64,000 bases of DNA from Phenylobacterium koreense (GTDB taxonomy: Bacteria; Pseudomonadota; Alphaproteobacteria; Caulobacterales; Caulobacteraceae), in NCBI RefSeq assembly GCF_040545335.1, contig NZ_JBEPLU010000001.1, positions 1,984,001 to 2,048,000 of the forward strand, given 5' to 3'. Both the position numbers and the translations under genes were made by a program. Each line of letters begins with the position of its first letter. Positions within the stretch are counted from its first letter, which is position 1. The notes beneath the pieces were generated by a model that worked only from the letters and a program-made list of their open reading frames with translations, made no database searches and had not been told where the DNA came from. Positions 58,140 through 64,000 of this stretch are shown piece after piece.

Positions 58140-59678
58140 TCAGGGTCTGGGCGTGGCCGGGCTCAGGTCGCCGGTCGGGGCGGGCGCCGCGGGCGATGGG
58201 TTCTCGGCCGGAGCGGCCTCGGCCGTATGCGCCTCGCTTGCGCCTTCCCGCAGCTTGCGCAGGTTCTCTTCGTGGACCGACTGGTCGATCCGGTAGAGGA
58301 ACAGGCAGGTGATGGCCACGGCGTAGAAGCCGCCGATCGTCGGCAGGTAGATCAGGGCCAGGTTGCGCAGCAGTTCCGGATCGACCTCGCCAGGCTTGGC
58401 GCCCTGAGGGAAGGCGACATAGGCCAGCAGGACGCCGGAGGTGAAGACACCCACCCCCGAAACGATCTTCTTGAACAGGTTGTCGGCGGAGAAGAGCAGG
58501 CCTTCCGAACGGCGGCCGGTGCGGACTTCGCTGTCCTCGACCACGTCGGCGATCATCGACTGCAGCATGACGCCGGTCATGATCGCCATGGCGCCGTTGG
58601 CCATGAAGTCGATGATCAGGATGCCGAACAGGAGGTTGGTCCCGTTGGCCGGCATGACGCCGAGGATGCGCAGGCCGATCGGCAGCAGCAGGGCGATCAC
58701 CGCGCCGAAGAACATGGTGATGGCCGCCATCCGCTTGCCGAGCTTGGCCGAAACCTTGGGCGCCAGGGTGACGCCGATGATGCTGGCGGCTACGCCGGTG
58801 ACGGTCAGGAACGCCAGTTGGCCCTGGGTGAGGCCCCAGAAGTAGAGGTTGAAGTAGAGCTCCAGCGCACCCTTCAGGCCCAGCGAGACGTTCATGAACA
58901 TCCCGGAGATGGTCAGGGCGACGAACGAGCGGTTGTTCAGGGTGGCCGCCACTTCCTTGACCATGGCGGGCACGGTGATCTTCCGCTGCGGCGGCTTGCG
59001 CAGGTAGGGGATCTGGTGGTGCGTGCCGGCCGCGGAGATGATGATGATCGTGAAGATCGTGATCGCCGCGACGATGGAATAGGTCTGCCAGCCGGTCCGC
59101 TCGAGCAAGCCGCCGGTGCCGTCGGCGTTCTTCTTGAGGAACACCTGATAGACGAGCAGTTGCATGACCAGGCCGCCGAGCACGCCACAGAACGAGCGAA
59201 TGGCGATCATGCTGGTCCGCTGGTTGTACTCGGAGGTCAGTTCGGCCAGCAGCGCCGACGAGGGCAGCTCGAAGAAGGTGTCGAACAGCCGGATCGTGAG
59301 CAGGCACACCAGCATGTAGATGAACAGCGCCTCGTTCTCCCACCCGACCGGCGGATTCCAGATCAGGTAGAAGGCGATCGAGACCGGCAGGGCCGCGGTG
59401 TACATGAACGGGTGGCGGCGGCCCCAGCGGGTGCGCGTATTGTCGGAGATCTGGCCGACAAGCGGGTCGATGAAGGCGTCGAAGACCAGGGCGATCATGA
59501 TCGCCGTCGACACCATGGTCGGCGGCAGGCCCACGACCTGATTGTAGAACAGCAGCAGGAAGGTGGTGATCCCGCGCTGCTTGATGATGTTGGCGGCGGC
59601 CCCCATGCCGTAGAGGACCTTGGTCTTGAGCGTGATCGGAGGGCGCGGCGGCAGGCCTGCGAAATCGGCGGTGGTCAT
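58140..59678 (-). CDS. GPH/MelB-type sugar:cation symporter, paralogue 3
   Basis: 512 residues: GITTFLLLFYNQVVGLPP, DAFIDPLVGQISDNTRTRWGRRHPFMYTAALPVS, ELPSSALLAELTSEYNQRT, QSMIADVVEDSEVRTGRRSEGLLFSADNLFKKIVSGVGVF. Closest to paralogue 4. ATG with AAAGG eight bases ahead. A 150-base gap separates it from paralogue 2 and could hold an internal promoter; I recognise none. Confidence 0.92.
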   Translation of the reverse strand: MTTADFAGLPPRPPITLKTKVLYGMGAAANIIKQRGITTFLLLFYNQVVGLPPTMVSTAIMIALVFDAFIDPLVGQISDNTRTRWGRRHPFMYTAALPVSIAFYLIWNPPVGWENEALFIYMLVCLLTIRLFDTFFELPSSALLAELTSEYNQRTSMIAIRSFCGVLGGLVMQLLVYQVFLKKNADGTGGLLERTGWQTYSIVAAITIFTIIIISAAGTHHQIPYLRKPPQRKITVPAMVKEVAATLNNRSFVALTISGMFMNVSLGLKGALELYFNLYFWGLTQGQLAFLTVTGVAASIIGVTLAPKVSAKLGKRMAAITMFFGAVIALLLPIGLRILGVMPANGTNLLFGILIIDFMANGAMAIMTGVMLQSMIADVVEDSEVRTGRRSEGLLFSADNLFKKIVSGVGVFTSGVLLAYVAFPQGAKPGEVDPELLRNLALIYLPTIGGFYAVAITCLFLYRIDQSVHEENLRKLREGASEAHTAEAAPAENPSPAAPAPTGDLSPATPRP

Positions 59679-59697
59679 GTCGAACGCCTTTGTGTCA

Positions 59698-61194
59698 TCA
59701 AGCTTTCACGCTGAGGGGCGCGGCCCCTCCGGCCGTTCCGGGAACAGCCCCGGCTTCTTCGTCGATACCGGCTTCGTCGGCGAGTTCGGCCAGCCGCCGC
59801 AGGTTGTCCTCGTGCTTGGCCTTGTCGATGTTGAAGGCGCTCAGCGCCACGATGCCGAGGCCGTAGAGCACGAAGACGGTGGGAATGTAGATCAGGCCGA
59901 GATTGTGGATGATCTCGGGGTCGACCTGGCCGCGCTTGGCGCTCTCGGGGAACTTGACGAAGGCCAGGACCGCGCCGGCGATGAACACGCCCACGCCGGA
60001 GACCATCTTCTTGAAGAGGTTGTCGGCGCTCATCAGCAGGCCTTCCGAGCGGCGGCCGGTCTTGACCTCGGCGTCCTCGATCACGTCGGCGGTCATCGAG
60101 ACCAGCAGCACGCCGGTGCCGGCGGCCAGGGCGGTGTTGATCAGGGTTTCGATCACCAGCAGGACGTAGAGCAGGCCGGTCCCGTTGGGCGGCATCAGGC
60201 CGAACAGCCGCAGCACGATCGGGCTGACCCCGACCAGCAGCGCGCTGATGAACATGGCCAGGGCGCCGTGCTTCTTGCCGAGCCTCCTGGCGACCCGGGG
60301 CGCCAGGGAGACGCCGATGGTGCTGCCGATCACGCTCACGGTCACCAGGCCGGCCAGTTGGGCCTGGGTAAGTTCCCAGAAGTAGAGGCCGAAATAGAGC
60401 TCCATCCCGCCGCGCGCGCCAGCGGCGACGGCGATGAACATGCCGCTCAGGGTCGCGACCACGAACGCCCGGTTGTTCAGGGTGGCCGCGACCTCAGTGG
60501 CCATGGCCTTGAAGGTGATCTTCCGCGTCGGCGGCGAGCGCAGATAGGGAATTTGGCTCTGGGTGCCGACCGTCGAGACGATGATGCAGGTGAAGATCAG
60601 GATGGCGGCGGTGGCGGAGTAGGCCAGGTAGCCGTCGCGGGCGAGTACGCCGCCGCTGCCGTCCGGGTTCTCCTTGAGGAACACCTGGTAGGCCAGGATC
60701 GTCATGCCGAGGCCGCCGATCACCGCGAACAGCATGCGCAGGGAGATCAGGCTGGTGCGCTCGTTGTAGCTCTTGGCCAGTTCGGGCGCGAGGGTCGAGT
60801 GGGGCAGCTCGAAGAAGGTGTCGAACAGCCGGACCGTCAGCAGGCAAGCCAGCAGGTAGGCCACGAGCTGGCCGTCGCTCAGGCCCTGCGGCGGGTTCCA
60901 GAGCATGAAGAAGGCGATCGAGACCGGCAGGGCGGCCGCGTACATGAACGGGTGCCGGCGCCCCAGCCGCGACTTGAAGTTGTCGGAGATCTGGCCGACC
61001 GTCGGATCGACGATGGCGTCGAACACCAGGGCGACCATCAGGACGAAGGTCACCGTCTGCGGCGGCAACCCGACGACCTGATTGTAGAAGATCATCAGGA
61101 AGGTCGAGAGGCCGCGCATCTTCACGGCATTGGCGACCGATCCGACCGCGTAGAGCAGCTTGGTCGGCAGGGAAAGAGGAGGTCGGGCGTTCAT
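59698..61194 (-). CDS. GPH/MelB-type sugar:cation symporter, paralogue 4 (first of operon)
   Basis: 498 residues: GLSTFLMIFYNQVVGLPPQTV, DAIVDPTVGQISDNFKSRLGRRHPFMYAAALPVS, ELPHSTLAPELAKSYNERT, VSMTADVIEDAEVKTGRRSEGLLMSADNLFKKMVSGVGVF. Only 19 bases separate it from paralogue 3, so these two are surely co-transcribed. The 452-base region upstream is the likely control region of the array. Confidence 0.92.
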   Translation of the reverse strand: MNARPPLSLPTKLLYAVGSVANAVKMRGLSTFLMIFYNQVVGLPPQTVTFVLMVALVFDAIVDPTVGQISDNFKSRLGRRHPFMYAAALPVSIAFFMLWNPPQGLSDGQLVAYLLACLLTVRLFDTFFELPHSTLAPELAKSYNERTSLISLRMLFAVIGGLGMTILAYQVFLKENPDGSGGVLARDGYLAYSATAAILIFTCIIVSTVGTQSQIPYLRSPPTRKITFKAMATEVAATLNNRAFVVATLSGMFIAVAAGARGGMELYFGLYFWELTQAQLAGLVTVSVIGSTIGVSLAPRVARRLGKKHGALAMFISALLVGVSPIVLRLFGLMPPNGTGLLYVLLVIETLINTALAAGTGVLLVSMTADVIEDAEVKTGRRSEGLLMSADNLFKKMVSGVGVFIAGAVLAFVKFPESAKRGQVDPEIIHNLGLIYIPTVFVLYGLGIVALSAFNIDKAKHEDNLRRLAELADEAGIDEEAGAVPGTAGGAAPLSVKA

Positions 61195-61647
61195 CGGCCG
61201 GCCGGCGGGCTCGCCAAGCGCATACTCGCGCTACCGGAATCCGGCGGAAAATGGCCGCGTGACAAAATCTTCCTCCCGTCGCGCGAAAATACATGCGCGA
61301 GCGTCAATTTTTTTCTTTAGCCAGACCGAGGCCTTGAAGCCTTTCGGGCCAGGAAACTATTCAGCCAAATCGTGCGTGAGGGCTTCCCCATCGTCAACGA
61401 GTTTCATTTTTCAGCCTGGACACAAAAACTTTCAGTCAAAACAACCATGTGTGTCGAATTTCGCTGAAATGTGACCGCTGTTCGCGAAACATTCCGCCGG
61501 ACTGGGAGGCGCGGCGGCCGGATTAACCCCCGAACATGCCGAAGCTTAGAACCGGCGCGGAGCTGAGACTGCCTCGATTTTTCCGCCCGCCGGCGACATG
61601 CTCTGGCAGGCGTCCGAAACAGAGGCGCCGGCAAGCGGGAGGAAGCA
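61195..61647. other. Long divergent intergenic region, A/T-richer, no gene found
   Basis: About 450 bases between the symporter array and an SDR gene. It has T-rich and A-rich patches (around 61303-61325 and 61395-61445) unlike the surrounding DNA and a palindrome TTCGCGAA at 61481-61488. I see no coding ORF, tRNA or clear operator. It probably holds both promoters and possibly a regulator site for the transporters. Confidence 0.5.
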
Positions 61648-62517
61648 ATGGGACGTCTGAGCGGACGGGTGGCGGTGATCACCGGCGGGTGCTCCGGCAT
61701 CGGCCTGGGAACCGTGGAGCGGTTCGTCGAGGAAGGGGCGAAGGTCCTGGTCGGCGACATCGACGACGCGGCCGGCAACGCCCTGGCGGCGCGCTTCGAC
61801 GGCGAGGTCGCCTACCAGCGCTGCGACGTGCTGGAGGAAGGCCAGATCCAGGCCCTGATGGACGGCGCAGCCGAACGCTTCGGGGCGCTCGACATCCTCT
61901 TCAATAACGCAGGCGCAGGCGGTTCCCCCAACCGCATGGAGGACATGACCGGCGCGGCCTGGGATCTCAGCCACAACCTGCTGCTGCGCTCGGTGGCCCT
62001 GGGGATCCGCTACGCCATCCCGCACATGAAGGCGCGGGGCGGAGGCTCGGTGATCAATACGGCCTCCATCGCCGGCACGGCCGCGGGCTACGGGCCGATC
62101 GCCTATTCCACCGCCAAGGCGGGCGTCATCCACTTGACCCGCGTGGCGGCCGCGGACCTGGCCCGCGACGGCATCCGCGTGAACGCCATCTGCCCGGGCC
62201 TGATCCTGACCAACATCTTCACGCCCTCGGAGACAGTGCCGCCCGGCCTGGCGACGATAATCAAGCAGTCCATGGCCCAGACCGCTCCGGACACCCAGCC
62301 GATCGCCAAGGCCGGCCAGCCGCTGGACATCGCCAACGCGGCGCTGTTCTTCGCCTCGGACGAGAGCGCCTTCATCACCGGCGTCCACCTGATGGTCGAC
62401 GGCGGCCTGTTCGTCGGGACACGTCAGTCCTGGGATCCGGAGATGCGCGCCGAGCGCGCACGGGTGGCCGAGGAGCGGCGCGCGGCCTTCGAGGCCGGCG
62501 CGCTCGCCGGAGGTTAG
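61648..62517 (+). CDS. Short-chain dehydrogenase/reductase
   Basis: A 289-residue classical SDR: TGGCSGIGLGTVE (NAD-binding), Asp in VGDIDDAAGN favouring NAD, NNAGAGGSPN, and catalytic residues in NTASIAGTAAGYGPIAYSTAKAG. The C-terminal LFFASDESAFITGVHLMVDGGLFVG is typical of alcohol or sterol dehydrogenases. GGAGGAAG SD sequence. Divergent from the symporters and convergent with (overlapping by 4 bases) the quinone oxidoreductase. Substrate unknown. Confidence 0.9.
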   Translation: MGRLSGRVAVITGGCSGIGLGTVERFVEEGAKVLVGDIDDAAGNALAARFDGEVAYQRCDVLEEGQIQALMDGAAERFGALDILFNNAGAGGSPNRMEDMTGAAWDLSHNLLLRSVALGIRYAIPHMKARGGGSVINTASIAGTAAGYGPIAYSTAKAGVIHLTRVAAADLARDGIRVNAICPGLILTNIFTPSETVPPGLATIIKQSMAQTAPDTQPIAKAGQPLDIANAALFFASDESAFITGVHLMVDGGLFVGTRQSWDPEMRAERARVAEERRAAFEAGALAGG

Positions 62518-63491
62518 CCGACCGTCAGCATCACCTTGCCCACATGCGCCCCGCCTTCGAGGAAGGCGTGGGCGCCGGCCGCGTCGGTCAGCGGGAAGGT
62601 CTTGTCCACGAGGGGGCGCAGCTTGCCCTGGGCGATCCACGGCCAGACCACCTTCTCGACCTCGGCGGCCAGCCGGGCCTTTTCGTCGGCGTCGCGGGGG
62701 CGAAGGGTCGAGCCGGTCAGCACCGCCCGCTTCATCATCAGGCGGGAGATCGGCAAGGCCACCTCGCCGCCGCCCTGCGCGGCGATGAACACCATGCGGC
62801 CGCCGGTCTTCAGGGCGTCCAGGCCCTTGGCGAAATAGTCGCCGCCGACCATGTCGAGGATCACGTCGACGCCGCCGGCTTCCTTGGCGACCTGGGCGAA
62901 GTCCTCGCTCGTGGTGTCGACGCTGATGTCGGCGCCCAGCCGCTTGGCCTCGGCGGCCTTGTCGGCGCCGCGGGCGGTGGCGATGACCCGCGCGCCCGCC
63001 GCCTTGGCCATCTGGATCGCCGTTGTCCCAATGCCGGACGTCGCGCCGTGGACCATCAGGGTCTCGCCGGCTTTCAGGCTCCCATGTTCGAACACGTTGG
63101 CGAACACCGTGAACACCGTCTCAGGCAGGGCGGCGGCCTCCAGCAGGCTCAGGCCCTGCGGGATCGGCAGGGCGTGGCGCGCGTCGCAGGCGGCGTATTC
63201 GGCATAGCCGCCGCCGCCCAGCAGGGCGCAGACCTTGTCGCCGACCTTCCAGCGTCCGGCGGCGGCGACCACCTCGCCCGCGACCTCCAGGCCTGGGGTG
63301 TCGGGCGCGCCGGGCGGCGGCGGGTATGCGCCCCGCCGCTGGGCGATATCGGGCCGGTTGACGCCCGCGGCCTCGACCTTGATCAGGATCTGGCCCGGCC
63401 CCGGGATCGGCCGCGGAATGGTGACAGGCTTGAGGTTTTCCGCAGGTCCGCGCCCGCCTTCCACAGCAATGGCGGTCATGGTGTCAGTCAC
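62514..63491 (-). CDS. NADPH:quinone oxidoreductase (PIG3/QOR-like, MDR superfamily)
   Basis: A 325-residue medium-chain reductase without structural zinc ligands. Motifs: EAAGVNRPDIAQRRGAYPPPPG, GLEVAGEVVA, ALPETVFTVFANVF, VHGATSGIGTTAIQMAKAAGARVIATA and ILDMVGGDY. The wording matches the TP53I3/PIG3 group of NAD(P)H-quinone reductases. Divergent from the DUF1192-rcdA pair. Confidence 0.92.
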   Translation of the reverse strand: MTDTMTAIAVEGGRGPAENLKPVTIPRPIPGPGQILIKVEAAGVNRPDIAQRRGAYPPPPGAPDTPGLEVAGEVVAAAGRWKVGDKVCALLGGGGYAEYAACDARHALPIPQGLSLLEAAALPETVFTVFANVFEHGSLKAGETLMVHGATSGIGTTAIQMAKAAGARVIATARGADKAAEAKRLGADISVDTTSEDFAQVAKEAGGVDVILDMVGGDYFAKGLDALKTGGRMVFIAAQGGGEVALPISRLMMKRAVLTGSTLRPRDADEKARLAAEVEKVVWPWIAQGKLRPLVDKTFPLTDAAGAHAFLEGGAHVGKVMLTVG

Positions 63492-63567
63492 AGGGCGCCC
63501 TCCAGACGGTTTTGTGCGTAGACTTCCCAGATAGACGCCGATGGAAGGCCCGCAAAGGGAGGACGCA

Positions 63568-63768
63568 ATGGACGAACCCTCAGAACCGCGGATGCTGCGC
63601 GGACAGCGGCTGGCCGAGGCGATGCGCGAGGATCTGGAACTCTACGCCGTCGCCGAACTCGAGGAGCGCATCGCCGTCCTCGAGGGCGAGATCGCCAGGT
63701 GCCGTGCCCAAATTGAGCGCAAGCGCGCGGGTCGGGCCGCCGCCGACGCGCTATTCTCCAGGCCGTAG
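63568..63768 (+). CDS. DUF1192 small coiled-coil protein
   Basis: A 66-residue protein with a charged helix (AVAELEERIAVLEGEIARCRAQIERKRAGRAAADALF) diagnostic of DUF1192. ATG 63568 has GGGAGG at good distance; the upstream ATG at 63541 is disfavoured. It is commonly encoded next to DUF1465/rcdA, as here. Function unknown. Confidence 0.88.
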   Translation: MDEPSEPRMLRGQRLAEAMREDLELYAVAELEERIAVLEGEIARCRAQIERKRAGRAAADALFSRP

Positions 63769-63781
63769 CGAGTCATCGCGG

Positions 63782-63826
63782 CTAACCGAACGTAAAGACC
63801 CGTCAAGGATAACAGGTGTTTACGTT
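63782..63826 (+). promoter_or_regulatory. Possible CtrA-type half-sites and an inverted repeat upstream of rcdA
   Basis: CTAA-N7-TAAA (63782-63796) resembles the CtrA box TTAA-N7-TTAA with two mismatches. It overlaps an inverted repeat AACGTAAA (63789-63796) and TTTACGTT (63819-63826). Suggestive only. Confidence 0.3.
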
Positions 63827-63902
63827 TGGCACGGGCGTTGCAGGCCGGGCGGCTGCAGCGCCCCGATGATCCGCGGGCGACAGACGAAGGGCTGGTGGGT
63901 TC

Positions 63903-64000
63903 ATGACTGATGGCATCGTGGCGATGGGGGCCTGGCGCGCGGACGTCGTCTCCGATTTCGCCCGCTCGGAGCTGTTCGACCGGACCTTCCAGGAAGGCAT
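63903..64000 (+). CDS. rcdA: RcdA-like protein (DUF1465), 3' end outside window
   Basis: The first 32 residues (MTDGIVAMGAWRADVVSDFA, RSELFDRTFQEG) match the conserved N-terminus of RcdA/DUF1465, an adaptor that helps ClpXP degrade CtrA in Caulobacter. The rest lies beyond the window, so the assignment rests on this segment and on the adjacent DUF1192 gene. Confidence 0.72.
   Translation, partial: MTDGIVAMGAWRADVVSDFARSELFDRTFQEG

Noticed and set aside
63803-64000. Minus-strand open frame at the right edge
   Set aside because: It is antisense to the start of rcdA, whose N-terminus is clearly recognisable on the plus strand.

Overview
The window is GC-rich DNA from an alphaproteobacterium, almost certainly of the family Caulobacteraceae (Phenylobacterium- or Caulobacter-like). 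The evidence is chpT, the start of a gene matching rcdA (DUF1465), a complete PhyR-NepR-EcfG(SigT)-PhyK general stress locus, HWE/HisKA_2 kinases, and TonB-dependent and Fur-type iron genes. I saw no rRNA, tRNA, CRISPR array, insertion sequence or prophage. It reads as chromosomal core with clustered accessory modules.

Layout. 0-6.4 kb: COG0523 GTPase (cut at the left edge), ExbD, a WD40 protein, a nitroreductase, MtgA, alanine dehydrogenase, and an aldo/keto-reductase-like protein that has lost its catalytic residues. 6.4-16.4 kb: a molybdenum block. It has a tightly overlapping moaA-moaD-moaE-moaB-moaC-moeA operon, flanked by xdhC, a MocA-like nucleotidyltransferase, a two-subunit molybdenum hydroxylase (iorAB-like), a truncated CysG-like protein and a lone modB. 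16.4-29.7 kb: MHS-type transporter, hybrid kinase, glutaryl-CoA dehydrogenase, an iron-uptake pair (PKHD dioxygenase and Fur-boxed TonB receptor), cysQ, DUF3553, chpT, a secreted amidohydrolase, an SDR and a GST.

29.7-39.6 kb is the most striking part, a general stress response island. It encodes the master regulators (phyK, sigT, nepR, phyR). Around them is a dense set of small envelope proteins: entericidin, two DUF1328 proteins, a glycine-zipper lipoprotein, a DUF883/holin-like pair, two small membrane proteins and a diacylglycerol-kinase-like enzyme. Eight sites match GGAAC-N16/17-CGTT exactly and two match it as GGTT, each just upstream of one of these genes. One of the GGTT sites drives no protein. 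It precedes a strongly structured region of about 120 nt with an eight-C loop and an intrinsic terminator, which I interpret as a SigT-dependent small RNA resembling GsrN of Caulobacter.

39.6-54.9 kb: HWE kinase, serine hydrolase, alpha/beta hydrolase, cold-shock protein, CoA transferase, DUF4142 lipoprotein, a gentisate-type ring-cleavage pair joined to carbonic anhydrase, fructose-1,6-bisphosphatase, a shortened cytochrome c, aldehyde dehydrogenase, an M2 (ACE-like) peptidase and a TadG-like von Willebrand protein with an inserted FCCH-like domain. 55-61.2 kb: four tandem paralogous sugar/cation (GPH/MelB) symporters. 61.6-64 kb: SDR, quinone oxidoreductase, DUF1192 and the start of rcdA.

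Starts were chosen by reading frame, Shine-Dalgarno (SD) spacing and family length. Promoter, operator and sRNA calls are by eye.
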